DNA of 64,000 bases from an uncultured Erythrobacter sp. (GCF_947499705.1 NZ_CANMPJ010000001.1:1213501-1277500); one strand, 5' to 3'; shown: positions 1 through 9,458, counted from the stretch's first letter. A program made the numbers and translations. Notes: generated by a model from the sequence alone, not told the origin.

Positions 1-3
1 CTG

Positions 4-2031
4 TCACTGATCCAGGAACGACCGCATCTTCCGCGACCGCGATGGATGCTTCAGCTTGCGCAGCGCTTTCGCTTCGATCTGACGGATACGCTCACGCGTC
101 ACCGAGAATTGCTGGCCGACCTCTTCCAGAGTGTGGTCGGTGTTCATCCCGATGCCGAAGCGCATGCGTAGCACGCGTTCTTCACGCGGAGTGAGCGAGG
201 CGAGCACCCGGGTGACGGTTTCCTTGAGGTTTGCCTGAATTGCGGCATCCACGGGGATGATCGCGTTCTTGTCTTCGATGAAATCACCGAGATGCGAATC
301 TTCCTCGTCGCCAATTGGAGTTTCGAGGCTGATCGGTTCTTTGGCGATCTTCATCACCTTGCGAACTTTTTCGAGCGGCATCGAAAGCCGCGCTGCCATT
401 TCCTCAGGTGTCGGCTCGCGGCCTTCCTCGTGCAGGAACTGACGGCTCGTGCGAACCAGCTTGTTGATCGTCTCGATCATATGGACCGGAATACGGATCG
501 TGCGCGCCTGATCGGCGATCGAGCGGGTGATCGCCTGACGGATCCACCAAGTTGCGTAAGTGCTGAATTTATAGCCGCGGCGGTATTCGAATTTGTCGAC
601 CGCCTTCATCAGACCGATATTGCCTTCCTGAATAAGATCAAGGAATTGCAGGCCGCGATTGGTGTATTTCTTGGCGATGGAAATCACGAGACGCAAGTTC
701 GCCTCGACCATTTCCTTTTTCGCGATACGCGCTTCGCGCTCACCCTTTTGCACCATATTCACGATGCGGCGGAATTCGGGCAGTGCCATGCCGGTGTTGG
801 CGGCAATGTCGGTGATTTCGGTGCGGATGCGCTCGATTGCGGCGGCCTCTTTGTCTGCGAAAGAGGCCCACTTCTTGTCCTTCTTCGCATTGGCCTTGAT
901 CCAGCTGTCGTCCAGCTCGTTGCCAACATAGCTCTTCAGGAAGTCGATCCGCTTCACCTTGTGGCGTTCGGCAAGGCGCAGCATCTGGCCGCCAAGTGCA
1001 GTGAGGCGGCGATTGAAGGCGTAGAGGTTGTCGACCAGGAATTCGATCTTGGTCGCGTGGAACTGCATGCTCTCAACCTCGGCGGTGAGTTCATCGCCGA
1101 GCGTTTCGTATTTCTTCTCTTTCGCCTTCGGAAATTCGCCGCCCGCAGCAAGGGTGTCGACCCGCTCGGCCTGCAGCTTCTCAAAGGTCTTGAACAGCTT
1201 GGTGATGCGCGCAAACCGCTCGATCGCGTCAGGCTTCAATGCGGCTTCCATCTGCGCGAGCGAAAGAGTGTTGTCCTCTTCCTCTTCTTCATCCTTCTTG
1301 GATTCGCCTTCTTCGCCGTCTTCGCTTTCTGCGTTCTCGTCGTCGCTGTCGTCATCCTCGTCATCGTCGCGGATGGTCGGACCAGCGGTTTCTTCAGAGA
1401 TCTCGCCGTCGTCGTCCTCGTTTTCCTCCTCCATCTTGTCAGGTGGAGGCTCCTTGGAAAGCATTGCGTCGAGATCGAGGATTTCGCGCAGCTGCATGTC
1501 TTCGGCGTTGAGCGCTTCGGACCACTGGATAATGGCGTGGAAGGTGATCGGGCTCTGACACAGACCCATAATCATCATGTCGCGGCCGGATTCGATCCGC
1601 TTGGCAATCGCGATTTCGCCTTCGCGGCTGAGCAGCTCAACCGCGCCCATTTCGCGTAGATACATGCGAACCGGATCATCGGTTCGCTCACCGGTGCCGG
1701 TCTTTTTGGCGGCGGGAGCCTTGGTGTCTTTCTTTGTGTCTTTCTTGGCCGCTTCGCCGACCTGCATTTCCTCGACTTCGGCTTCCTGCTCCGCTTCGGC
1801 CTCGGCTTCTTCGTCGTTTTCGACGATTTGCACGCCCATTTCGGAAAGCGCGGTCTGAATGTCCTCGATCTGATCGGGGCTCATCTCGCCCGATGGCAAG
1901 GCTTCGTTGAGCTCATCATATGTGATGTAGCCCTTCTTTTTCGCCTTGGTCATCAGCTTCTTCACTGCAGCCTCATTGAGGTCGATCAGTGGAGCGTCTT
2001 CTTTATCTTGGGTTTTTGCGGTCGAGGCCAT
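4..2031 (-). CDS. rpoD: RNA polymerase primary sigma factor RpoD (sigma-70)
   Basis: Primary sigma factor that directs core RNA polymerase to housekeeping promoters. The 675-residue protein shows the group 1 order: an N-terminal region 1.1, the region 1.2 motif [11 protein letters not shown], a non-conserved region, regions 2.1-2.4 with [16 protein letters not shown] and [17 protein letters not shown], region 3, and a region 4 helix-turn-helix with [20 protein letters not shown], ending near [14 protein letters not shown]. The non-conserved region carries an unusually acidic Asp/Glu-rich stretch at roughly residues 200-260, and a second acidic run lies near residues 70-90. It lies 9 nt downstream of dnaG on the same strand, so the two are probably co-transcribed. 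The open frame on the opposite strand is a shadow. Confidence 0.98.
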   Translation of the reverse strand: MASTAKTQDKEDAPLIDLNEAAVKKLMTKAKKKGYITYDELNEALPSGEMSPDQIEDIQTALSEMGVQIVENDEEAEAEAEQEAEVEEMQVGEAAKKDTKKDTKAPAAKKTGTGERTDDPVRMYLREMGAVELLSREGEIAIAKRIESGRDMMIMGLCQSPITFHAIIQWSEALNAEDMQLREILDLDAMLSKEPPPDKMEEENEDDDGEISEETAGPTIRDDDEDDDSDDENAESEDGEEGESKKDEEEEEDNTLSLAQMEAALKPDAIERFARITKLFKTFEKLQAERVDTLAAGGEFPKAKEKKYETLGDELTAEVESMQFHATKIEFLVDNLYAFNRRLTALGGQMLRLAERHKVKRIDFLKSYVGNELDDSWIKANAKKDKKWASFADKEAAAIERIRTEITDIAANTGMALPEFRRIVNMVQKGEREARIAKKEMVEANLRLVISIAKKYTNRGLQFLDLIQEGNIGLMKAVDKFEYRRGYKFSTYATWWIRQAITRSIADQARTIRIPVHMIETINKLVRTSRQFLHEEGREPTPEEMAARLSMPLEKVRKVMKIAKEPISLETPIGDEEDSHLGDFIEDKNAIIPVDAAIQANLKETVTRVLASLTPREERVLRMRFGIGMNTDHTLEEVGQQFSVTRERIRQIEAKALRKLKHPSRSRKMRSFLDQ

Positions 2032-2040
2032 GTAAACTCG

Positions 2041-3957
2041 TCAATCCGTTTCCGGGTCGCCTTCGGATGTATCCGCCGACGCCGATGTTAATTCTGTCTC
2101 AGCCGCTGCAGCGGCCTTGTCCTGGTCGGTCGCCGAAGCGGCCTTTCTGCGCCCAAAAGCTTTCAAGCGCTCGTCAACTGTCGTGAGCTGTCCACGTAGT
2201 CTGGTCTGTTCCGCGAAAGATCCTTCAGGGTCCTCGTCAAACCTGGCAATCGTCGCCGCCATAGCGGCTTCGAGCGCCGGTTTCTCAACCAGCAGCGATA
2301 CAGCTTCGGCCAGTTCCTCGCGCGCTTCACCGGTTGGTGTGCCTTCTCTGAGGAAGGCGTAACGAATATCGTCCGGTGGGGCAGGATAGCCTTGCTCGCC
2401 AGATATGGCGGTTTCGCCGCGCGAATCAAGCCTCTCCGACAGCTCTATCAGCGATTCGATTGCAGGTGCGGCTTCTCGGTCGAGTTTTGCGAGCCTGATC
2501 AGGGCCTCTGCGTGGCGTTCAATCTGGTCTGGATGTCGGACCAAACCGGCCAATACAGCCCCTTTGAAATCCGAACGCTGGCCGCCCGACATGGCGCGTT
2601 GAAGAACTTCCCGAGCACCGCTGGAAAGGCCGCGTTGAGTAGTTGCGCCGGGGCGCCACGGGCCGCGCTTTGTCTGGTCGCGCGGAGGGCGGGGCGGGTA
2701 GGCAAATGCCGAGAAGCGATCGAGCAACTCGCGGCGGTAGAGCGCCTGAATATCGCGGTCCTGGATCGTAGCGACATGTTCCATCAGCCTCGCCTTGAGG
2801 CCAGCCTTTGCCTCAGGGCTATCGAGCGATTGTGCGTCGCGCTCGAAGGTCCACAGCATATCCAGCAGCGAAGTTGGCTCGGCGAGGAGTTTCTCCATCG
2901 CAGTGACGCCCCGCTTGTTGATCAGGTCGTCGGGATCAAGTCCGGCGGGCAGTTGCACAATCGCGAGCGAGCGCATGGGGGCGAGCATCGGCAGCGCGCG
3001 GCTGATGGCGCGCATGGCGGCACGTTGCCCTGCGGCGTCGCCATCGAAACAGAGAACCGGCCGTTCGACCATGCGCCACAGCATTTCCAGCTGCATTTCG
3101 GTGAGTGCGGTTCCGAGGGGAGCGACCGCATCCTCGAACCCAGCCTGGGCGAGAGCGACCACGTCCATGTAGCCTTCGACCACGATCACACGGCCAGACT
3201 GGCGCGACGCGGGTGCGGCGCGGTGGAGGTTGTAAAGCGTGCGGCCCTTGTCGAACAAAGGTGTGTCGGGAGAGTTCAGATATTTGGCAATGCCTTCGCG
3301 CTTGCCGAGAATGCGTCCGCCGAATGCGATCACCCTACCGCGCGCATCCTGGATCGGCAGCATGACACGGCCACGGAAGCGGTCATATTTCGTGCCATCG
3401 TCGGTTGCGATCCGCATGCCGCTTTCAACCAGCATGGCTTCGTCGAAACTAGGAATAGCGGTAGGGAGAGCCTGTTTGCTCTCAGGAGCATAGCCAAAGC
3501 CGAACTCGCGCAGGGTCTCCGACTTCAGATCGCGGTTCTTCAGATAATCGAGCGCTTCGCGTCCAACATCGGAGCGCAGATTGTGGACGAACCATTGCTG
3601 TGCTGCTTCGGTGACATCGACCAGCTCGGCACGCTTTTCTGCACGCTTGGCTGCAACCGGATCGGGCGCCGGGACTTCCATACCGGCTTCGCTCGCCAAT
3701 TCCTTGATCGCGTCGATGAAAGACAAACCGCGCTGTTCGGTCATCCAACTGATCACATCGCCATGCGCTCCGCAGCCGAAGCAATGATAAAAGCCCTTCT
3801 GATCGTTGACCGTGAAGCTTGGCGTCTTCTCGTCATGGAACGGGCAACACGCTTTCCACTCACGCCCCGCTTTGGTGAGCTTGTCGGTGCGCATAATCAC
3901 ACTCGACAGCGTGATCCGCGCGCGAAGCTCGTCCTTCCATTGCGGGGTGATTGTCAT
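2041..3957 (-). CDS. dnaG: DNA primase DnaG
   Basis: Makes RNA primers at the replication fork together with the replicative helicase. The 638-residue protein has an N-terminal zinc-binding domain (C38-x2-H41 and C59-x2-C62 in CPFHDEKTPSFTV...YHCFGCG), the catalytic core starting near residue 130, and a TOPRIM domain with VIVVEGYMDVVAL and FDGDAAGQRA. The C-terminal helicase-binding part is more divergent and charged. The gene sits between yqeY (upstream) and rpoD (9 nt downstream), a version of the bacterial macromolecular-synthesis cluster in which rpsU is absent and yqeY takes the first place. Confidence 0.97.
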   Translation of the reverse strand: MTITPQWKDELRARITLSSVIMRTDKLTKAGREWKACCPFHDEKTPSFTVNDQKGFYHCFGCGAHGDVISWMTEQRGLSFIDAIKELASEAGMEVPAPDPVAAKRAEKRAELVDVTEAAQQWFVHNLRSDVGREALDYLKNRDLKSETLREFGFGYAPESKQALPTAIPSFDEAMLVESGMRIATDDGTKYDRFRGRVMLPIQDARGRVIAFGGRILGKREGIAKYLNSPDTPLFDKGRTLYNLHRAAPASRQSGRVIVVEGYMDVVALAQAGFEDAVAPLGTALTEMQLEMLWRMVERPVLCFDGDAAGQRAAMRAISRALPMLAPMRSLAIVQLPAGLDPDDLINKRGVTAMEKLLAEPTSLLDMLWTFERDAQSLDSPEAKAGLKARLMEHVATIQDRDIQALYRRELLDRFSAFAYPPRPPRDQTKRGPWRPGATTQRGLSSGAREVLQRAMSGGQRSDFKGAVLAGLVRHPDQIERHAEALIRLAKLDREAAPAIESLIELSERLDSRGETAISGEQGYPAPPDDIRYAFLREGTPTGEAREELAEAVSLLVEKPALEAAMAATIARFDEDPEGSFAEQTRLRGQLTTVDERLKAFGRRKAASATDQDKAAAAAETELTSASADTSEGDPETD

Positions 3958-4027
3958 GTTCGGAAGGTGCGCCCGATTGACCGACGGTTCAAGCGAGTTT
4001 GTGGAGCAATCTGTGCGTGACTTTGGC

Positions 4028-4480
4028 TTAGCTCAAAGCCGCCTTCACCAGACCGCTCGCCAGCTTGCCATCCAGCACCGCGCCGTGGCGCTTTTTCAGC
4101 TCACCCATCACCTGGCCCATGTCTTTCATGGATGAGGCGCCAGTCTCCGCCTTGATCGCGTCGATTGCGGCTTTGGTTTCGTCCTCCGACATCATTTGAG
4201 GAAGGAACTCGTCTATGACCGCCAGTTCGGCCTTTTCCTTGGCCGCCAGCTCGTCACGTCCGCCCGTTTCGTACATTTCGATCGATTCGCGGCGTTGCTT
4301 GGCCATTTTCTGCAAAACAGACGTCACTAGCGCATCGTCATCATTGTCTTTGCCGCTTGTCCGTTCCTCGATGTCGCGGTCTTTGATCTTGGCAGAGATC
4401 TGGCGGAGCGTTGCTGTGCGGGCCTTTTCGCCCGCTTTCATCGCAGTGATGGTTGCGGCTTTGATATCGTCACGGATCAT
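4028..4480 (-). CDS. yqeY: GatB/YqeY domain protein
   Basis: A 150-residue protein made only of the YqeY fold, the domain related to the tail of the GatB subunit of the tRNA amidotransferase. The N-terminal helix set (MIRDDIKAATITAMKAGEK), the conserved centre (ELAAKEKAELAVIDEFLPQ) and the C-terminal KDMGQVMGELKKRHGAVLDG are typical. Its biochemical role is not established; tRNA binding is suspected from the family. It is the first gene of the yqeY-dnaG-rpoD cluster, 70 nt upstream of dnaG, and is divergent from carA across a 152 nt intergenic region that must hold both promoters. Confidence 0.93.
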   Translation of the reverse strand: MIRDDIKAATITAMKAGEKARTATLRQISAKIKDRDIEERTSGKDNDDDALVTSVLQKMAKQRRESIEMYETGGRDELAAKEKAELAVIDEFLPQMMSEDETKAAIDAIKAETGASSMKDMGQVMGELKKRHGAVLDGKLASGLVKAALS

Positions 4481-4554
4481 GGCTTTGAAAATCTTTGTTG
4501 TGGATGGATGGGTGTTGCAGCGCGCTCTAACGCATCCTTTGCTCTCCGCCTAGG

Positions 4555-4583
4555 TTGACGCGACCCCGGCAGACCCTTAGCCG
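4555..4583 (+). promoter_or_regulatory. Possible carA promoter
   Basis: In the yqeY/carA intergenic region TTGACG (4555-4560) is followed after 17 nt by TAGCCG (4578-4583). The -35 matches the alphaproteobacterial consensus, but the -10 is weak. It lies about 50 nt before the carA start. This is an inference from spacing only. Confidence 0.25.
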
Positions 4584-4632
4584 GTGAGACTTAGCGACAT
4601 TGCTGGAAATCCTCTGACTCGGAGAGCCCCGA

Positions 4633-5814
4633 ATGGCTTCTGCTGCCTCTCGTCCTGCGCAACCCAAGGGTGCGACAGGTTGTCTCGTTCTGGCCGATGG
4701 GACGGCCGTTTGGGGGAAGGGCTTTGGCGCTAGCGGCAGCGCGGTGGGCGAAGTGTGCTTCAACACTGCGATGACCGGCTATCAAGAAGTCATGACTGAT
4801 CCTAGCTACGCGGCGCAGATCGTCACGTTCACCTTCCCGCATATCGGCAATGTCGGGACAAATGGCGAAGATATCGAAAGTCTGGTCGAAAGTGCCGTCG
4901 GCTGCGTTGTTCGTGAGGATGTGACTGAACCGTCAAACTTCCGCTCTCTAGAGCGCTTCACCGACTGGATGGAGCGCAATGGCAAGATCGGCCTGTCAGG
5001 TATCGATACACGTGCGCTAACCCGTCGCATTCGATTGAGCGGAGCGCCCAATGCGGTGATTGCGCATGAGCCTTCGGGTCAGTTCGATCTCGATGCATTG
5101 CTTGCTCGCGCTCAGGAATGGGCGGGGCTGGAAGGAATGGACCTCGCCAAGCGCGTGACCCGAGAGACACGGGAAAGCTGGGAAGGCGGATACTGGCGGT
5201 TAGGTCACGGCTATGGCCGCGCGGCGCGTGACGCGACGCCGCACGTAGTCGCGGTGGACTACGGCGCGAAGGACAACATCTTCCGCAATCTCGTCCGAGC
5301 CGGGGCGAAGGTGACTGTGGTTCCGGCCAAGACCAGCTACGACGATATCGTGGCGCTGAAGCCTAATGGCGTGTTTCTCTCCAATGGGCCGGGCGATCCG
5401 GCAGCGACGGGTGAATATGCGGTGCCGGTGATCAAGGCGCTGCTTGATGCCGATGTGCCACTGTTCGGCATTTGCCTGGGCCATCAGATGCTCGCGCTGG
5501 CAGCGGGGGCGAAGACAGTGAAGATGCATCAGGGCCACCGCGGCGCGAACCACCCGGTCCAGCGTGTGGGTGAGGGCTGGGGCGAGACCACAGGCCTCGT
5601 CGAGATCACCAGCATGAACCACGGCTTTGCCGTCGACGCGGACACATTGCCTGAGAGCGTGGAGCAGACCCATGTGAGCCTGTTCGACGGCTCTAACTGC
5701 GGGATCGCGGTGAAGGGCAAAGCGGCATTCGGAGTGCAGTATCACCCAGAGGCGTCGCCAGGGCCGCAAGACAGCTTTTACTTGTTCGAGAAGTTTGTTG
5801 ACGGGCTTGGATGA
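4633..5814 (+). CDS. carA: Carbamoyl-phosphate synthase small subunit (glutaminase) CarA
   Basis: Hydrolyses glutamine and passes ammonia to CarB for carbamoyl phosphate, the precursor of arginine and pyrimidines. The 393-residue protein has the CarA N-terminal domain (GEVCFNTAMTGYQEVMTDPS) and a class I glutamine amidotransferase domain with nucleophile Cys281 in FGICLGHQML and the His/Glu pair in GVQYHPEASPGP. The start follows CTCGGAGAG, a good ribosome-binding site. Unusually, carB does not follow directly: about 3.65 kb with five other genes lies between them. Confidence 0.98.
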   Translation: MASAASRPAQPKGATGCLVLADGTAVWGKGFGASGSAVGEVCFNTAMTGYQEVMTDPSYAAQIVTFTFPHIGNVGTNGEDIESLVESAVGCVVREDVTEPSNFRSLERFTDWMERNGKIGLSGIDTRALTRRIRLSGAPNAVIAHEPSGQFDLDALLARAQEWAGLEGMDLAKRVTRETRESWEGGYWRLGHGYGRAARDATPHVVAVDYGAKDNIFRNLVRAGAKVTVVPAKTSYDDIVALKPNGVFLSNGPGDPAATGEYAVPVIKALLDADVPLFGICLGHQMLALAAGAKTVKMHQGHRGANHPVQRVGEGWGETTGLVEITSMNHGFAVDADTLPESVEQTHVSLFDGSNCGIAVKGKAAFGVQYHPEASPGPQDSFYLFEKFVDGLG

Positions 5815-5929
5815 AGCGCGACACGCGGGCGCACATAGAGTTTCGCCAATAATTCAATAATCCGCTTCAAGAATTTGCATCAATACTATAAGAATATTCC
5901 GCTAACAAGACCAAGAGGGGCCGCGGAAT

Positions 5930-7198
5930 ATGACTGCTGTTGGCGATCAAGTGATCAAATTGCTCGAACTCGGCGATACATTCACTTGGGTGACACGCAA
6001 GGATCGATCGGATGCGCTTGCGTTGCTCAAGAACGATCGTCAGTTCGATGCGACGATAAGGCAGCTTGGCATGCGGAAATTCTTGCGAGAATTTCTTCAG
6101 CGCTATTTCATGGATCAGGGGACGCCGACTTTGTACGACGCGGTCATGGTTTTTGCGGCGCGAGCGAATGGTAGCTCTGCCGCAATGATCGAGAAGGCCC
6201 TATCGGGTATGCGCTATGTCGACAGAGATGCCGTGCTTCTCCAACTGCGCTTTGGTAATTCTACGCAAACCTTCGGTCTTGCCCATGATCTCGCCGTCAG
6301 TATGCGGGCGAACCGCGTGCTGACAATGAGTGCAGGCAGCCCATCGACAACCGCGACCATTCCAACAAGTCCGACAAAGTCATTCTCCGGGAGCGGAGCA
6401 ACCGGGCGGGATGTGTTCGGTCGTACTGTCCCTACAGTTGATCAGGCGCGCGTGTACTATGAGCAAAAGACCAACCCCAAGCCCAATCCTGCGGATTCTG
6501 GTCCGGTCTCAAAGCGATATTCTAATCCGTTGGTCAATCTCACAGTACCAAGTTCAAACGCGGAGCGGCTTGCTCAAGCGGTGCGTGTAACCAGTCTTCC
6601 TATTTCGACGATATTTGCGCCAATTTATCTCAACGGTCCCCCGTCGCGTGCGGCCGTCATGAATGCGGCTGCAAAGCTCTACAGCCTGACACCGGAGGTG
6701 ATCGGTGCGATTATTCTGGCCGAGCAACGCGATCAGTCGCGAAATGAAGACATGATGGACTACACCGCCGCTACGCATTCAATTTCTCGGCGCACAACAT
6801 CTATCGGTCTGGGGCAGGTCCGCGACGATACCGCGAAACGGACCGATTTGTTTTCTGCGTTATTGACCAAAAAGCGGCGGCAAAATCTAACTCAGACCCA
6901 GATTGCAACGTTGTTGGCCTGCGATGAATTTAACATTTTCGCCGTCGCCAAATACATTCGCTATGTGGCCAAGCTCGGCAGCAGTCAGACCGCGACAAAT
7001 CTGCCGGACACCGTTCGAGATTTCCCGGGAGTGGATTTCGCCGCCTATGCCAAGCACGCTTCGCAATGGCCGGCCGCCAACGTTGCTGCGTTGGGGGCGG
7101 AATACACATCGACCCCGTGGGATGACATCACTACATTCTGGGGCGACTTTGTTGGCTTCGCCCACGACGACATGTCGGGCGCGAGCATCACATGGTAA
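5930..7198 (+). CDS. Tse3-like peptidoglycan muramidase, candidate type VI secretion effector
   Basis: The 422-residue protein closely resembles Pseudomonas aeruginosa Tse3, an Hcp-delivered T6SS effector that cuts the MurNAc-GlcNAc bond in the periplasm of rival cells. The resemblance, judged from memory, runs end to end: the opening MTAVGDQVIKLLEL and VTRKDRSDALALLKNDRQFD, RYSNPLVNL, PPSRAAVMNAAAKLYSLTP, then the lysozyme-fold core GAIILAEQRDQSRNED with the probable catalytic Glu265, TTSIGLGQV, DEFNIFAVAKYIRYVAKL and EYTSTPWDD. There is no signal peptide, as expected for a T6SS substrate. The stop overlaps the start of the next gene by 7 nt (ATGGTAA), the tight coupling of effector-immunity pairs. 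An AT-rich leader (5840-5910) suggests its own promoter. No T6SS structural gene occurs in this window. Confidence 0.85.
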   Translation: MTAVGDQVIKLLELGDTFTWVTRKDRSDALALLKNDRQFDATIRQLGMRKFLREFLQRYFMDQGTPTLYDAVMVFAARANGSSAAMIEKALSGMRYVDRDAVLLQLRFGNSTQTFGLAHDLAVSMRANRVLTMSAGSPSTTATIPTSPTKSFSGSGATGRDVFGRTVPTVDQARVYYEQKTNPKPNPADSGPVSKRYSNPLVNLTVPSSNAERLAQAVRVTSLPISTIFAPIYLNGPPSRAAVMNAAAKLYSLTPEVIGAIILAEQRDQSRNEDMMDYTAATHSISRRTTSIGLGQVRDDTAKRTDLFSALLTKKRRQNLTQTQIATLLACDEFNIFAVAKYIRYVAKLGSSQTATNLPDTVRDFPGVDFAAYAKHASQWPAANVAALGAEYTSTPWDDITTFWGDFVGFAHDDMSGASITW

Positions 7199-7638
7199 GA
7201 TTGTTGGAAATCGCGGCAATCCTGGCGCTGACGACCTCTGCGTCGTGTGCCGAGCCGCAGGAGAAAGTGGTTGAAATGCGCACTGAGAGTTTTGACGGAT
7301 TGCGGTTTGGCGTACCCGAGGGGCGCGTGGCGGTCGCGCAGGATGGGCGCATCAAGATTCAGCCAGAGCAGGCACTGCGCACGGTCGACCAGATCACCGT
7401 CTGGACGTCCAATCCCAAGCCGCTGCCCGAAGGCACGGTGACCACAGGCGACGATCCTGCACCGCACACTTTGGTGACAATCGAAGGCGGCATGGGTGGT
7501 CCCGAATATGCGCTGTCGATACCGAAAACGGTGGGTGAGCGCGAGGTGACGGTGCGGGCGTATATCCAGGCGGAAGAGGGTCAGCCCGACTTCGCTGATG
7601 CGTGGGCCGTATGGGAGAGCCTTGGGGTTGATCAGTAG
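7192..7638 (+). CDS. Tsi3-like periplasmic immunity protein
   Basis: A 148-residue exported protein translationally coupled to the muramidase-like gene upstream. The N-terminus is a signal peptide; Cys19 in TTSASCAEP could be a lipoprotein cysteine, although Ser at -3 is a poor lipobox position. The mature part matches my memory of the Tsi3 family: FDGLRFGVPEG near residue 40, the glycine turn GGMGGPEYALSIPK, and the ending IQAEEGQPDFADAWAVW. Tsi3 blocks Tse3 in the periplasm and so protects the producer. The match to the expected partner, the order (effector then immunity) and the overlapping start codon support the call. No promoter of its own is visible. Confidence 0.78.
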   Translation: MVRLLEIAAILALTTSASCAEPQEKVVEMRTESFDGLRFGVPEGRVAVAQDGRIKIQPEQALRTVDQITVWTSNPKPLPEGTVTTGDDPAPHTLVTIEGGMGGPEYALSIPKTVGEREVTVRAYIQAEEGQPDFADAWAVWESLGVDQ

Positions 7639-7860
7639 CGGGGTAGTTTAGCCTGAGCCGCCAGTCACCTTTGTTCTGACCTCTCAACTCGGTACCCGCA
7701 GGCTAGGTCTGAGCATCGAGTCTATCAGTACATTCGGCGCAACTTAGAGGTGGCGCTTTGGGCTCTGGCTGAAAAAGAGACAAACTTTACGGCGAACAGA
7801 TTCAGTTCCGATGGCACCAACCGACTTCATTCTGCATGGTAAACCTGTTGGAGAGTTGGA

Positions 7861-8466
7861 ATGATGCTCGCATTTCTGTCCGCGCTTACCCTTGTGGCGG
7901 CGCCTCCGCCGCCGCGAATAGCGGATACCGAGCCGACAGTTAGATTGGCTCGTTTCAGTCATACTGCAGGTGTATCCAAGGTTCTTGAGGCGGCAAAGGG
8001 ATGCGGCTTTGAAACAGCTGAATTGACGGAGAATCCAACGTATCGCGATCTCTATGTCGAGAAGCCCAACTTTGCTGATGAGAAGTCCGATTGTCTGATG
8101 GCTTGGATCGCGGCGCAACCGGACGTAGAGATGGTCGAGCCACCTCCGCCAGCCGGAGAAGCGGTTGATCAACTGAAAGAGGACGCGCGTAAGCAACTTT
8201 CAGAAAACGGTCTGCTAGAAGGTGCGCCAACACTCGAGAGCACCGGCAGCGTCGAAGCACTCGCCCCAGCGATGGAGCAGCATTGCGGCGTCGAGGTTGG
8301 TAGCGTGATCAAGGTCCATGGAGACACGCTGTCATTCGACCCCGACGATCCGAATTCTTTCAGTGACTATGAGAAGAACATCTGCCTGCTGCAGGTGTTG
8401 GTTCTTTCAGGGGCCACCAAGTATGGTTTTGTGGGAAACGAGAAGGTCGAGGCGAAGAGTGAGTAA
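7861..8466 (+). CDS. Exported protein of unknown function
   Basis: I do not recognise this 201-residue protein. It starts with a short signal peptide (MMLAFLSALTLVAAPPPP) and is otherwise soluble, with two Cys pairs that could form disulfides in the periplasm (around GCGFET and SDCLMAW, then QHCGVEVG and NICLLQ). GGAGAG sits 7 nt before the start; the second ATG at 7864 is equally possible. The last codons overlap a GTG start of the following lipoprotein gene, so the two are probably translated together. It lies in the block separating carA from carB, 222 nt after the Tsi3-like gene. Confidence 0.7.
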   Translation: MMLAFLSALTLVAAPPPPRIADTEPTVRLARFSHTAGVSKVLEAAKGCGFETAELTENPTYRDLYVEKPNFADEKSDCLMAWIAAQPDVEMVEPPPPAGEAVDQLKEDARKQLSENGLLEGAPTLESTGSVEALAPAMEQHCGVEVGSVIKVHGDTLSFDPDDPNSFSDYEKNICLLQVLVLSGATKYGFVGNEKVEAKSE

Positions 8467-8851
8467 ATTTGCCTTCTTTGGACTAGTCTCGGTTGCAGCC
8501 ACACTCACCGCCTGCGCCAGCAATGCCAGCGTCGAAACCACCCCAATCACCGTCGCGCAAACCGCGGACGAAGCCGAAGACACCATGCATGCGCGTTGGA
8601 GCATCGAGGTTCATTCTGGCGCCGGCATCCCCGGCTCGCCGGGAGCGGATCAGTACATCGCCAACTATCTCCAAGTGCTGCAGGAGATCGTCGATCGCTG
8701 TAGGCTCGGCAAAACCGTACTCGTGCAGGCGACCGATGGTGTGTCTTTGCTCGCAATCATGAACGACAAATTGAAGGGCGGGCAGATCGAATGCATCCGC
8801 CAATCGGAGCGCCCCGGGCTTCGCCTCGTCGATTGGGGGACCGACGGTTGA
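8459..8851 (+). CDS. Small lipoprotein of unknown function
   Basis: A 130-residue protein read from GTG at 8459, overlapping the stop of the previous gene (GTGAGTAA). This start is chosen because it gives a clean lipoprotein signal, SKFAFFGLVSVAATLTAC, with lipobox LTAC. The longer in-frame extension upstream would bury that signal. The mature part is soluble with no motif I recognise. The coupling with the preceding exported protein suggests they work in the same compartment. Confidence 0.65.
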   Translation: MSKFAFFGLVSVAATLTACASNASVETTPITVAQTADEAEDTMHARWSIEVHSGAGIPGSPGADQYIANYLQVLQEIVDRCRLGKTVLVQATDGVSLLAIMNDKLKGGQIECIRQSERPGLRLVDWGTDG

Positions 8852-8945
8852 TAGAAGCGGCAGCGACCCGCTTTCAGCAGCTGCCTTACGTCCATTGCCA
8901 CTTCCAGCTATCCTGCTTTTTCAAGGGGTATGCAGGAGAGCGACA

Positions 8946-9458
8946 ATGACAAGCCGGACAATTGCACTTTACGTGGTGATGGCGAGCTTTGCGCTCTTGC
9001 CAGCCTGCTCCCTGTTCGACGATAGCGACTGGCGCGAGGGGGATGAAGCCGCCGAGGAATGTGCGAAGCGAATGTCGGGCAAGCTCGAGTTCAAACAGGC
9101 TTTGATGCAATCGGAAGGGCGGTTCGTCCCCACTTACACGTTCGATATTACGAAGATGGAGCTGGAAGCGATGCAGGAACTCATTGTGCCCGGTAGTGAT
9201 GAAACTGCCGGTTCGCGGGGCATGGCCGCGACCAATGAGAATTCGACCGCGATTGAAGCTTTCATGGCCAGCCCCGTTGATGAAAAAGGCGCATTTTTCC
9301 TTGGCCACAATCCCGCACTCTACCGCGTGCGTGGGCAGCCAAAGCCACTCGAAGACGTGATTGCCTCCGGATGCGCGCGCCAGACGGCCGGCATGCGGCT
9401 GACCAACATTACCCTGCAACGCGCCCGATCGGGCGCTGCCGAGACACAAGAGGACTAA
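8946..9458 (+). CDS. Lipoprotein of unknown function upstream of carB
   Basis: A 170-residue predicted lipoprotein. The ATG at 8946 is preferred over an upstream in-frame start because it follows GCAGGAGAGCGACA and gives the signal MTSRTIALYVVMASFALLPAC with lipobox LPAC. The mature protein begins SLFDDSDWREGDEAAEEC and has a second conserved-looking Cys in VIASGCARQTAG. No family recognised. It ends 9 nt before carB, so carB translation may depend on a transcript that runs through this gene. Confidence 0.7.
   Translation: MTSRTIALYVVMASFALLPACSLFDDSDWREGDEAAEECAKRMSGKLEFKQALMQSEGRFVPTYTFDITKMELEAMQELIVPGSDETAGSRGMAATNENSTAIEAFMASPVDEKGAFFLGHNPALYRVRGQPKPLEDVIASGCARQTAGMRLTNITLQRARSGAAETQED

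Noticed and set aside
292..1659. Long plus-strand reading frame (455 codons) antisense to rpoD
   Set aside because: It mirrors the coding strand of a certain rpoD gene; its translation has no family-like motif and arises from GC-rich codon bias.
2392..4020. Long plus-strand frame (542 codons) antisense to dnaG
   Set aside because: Shadow of dnaG; no start signal or domain.
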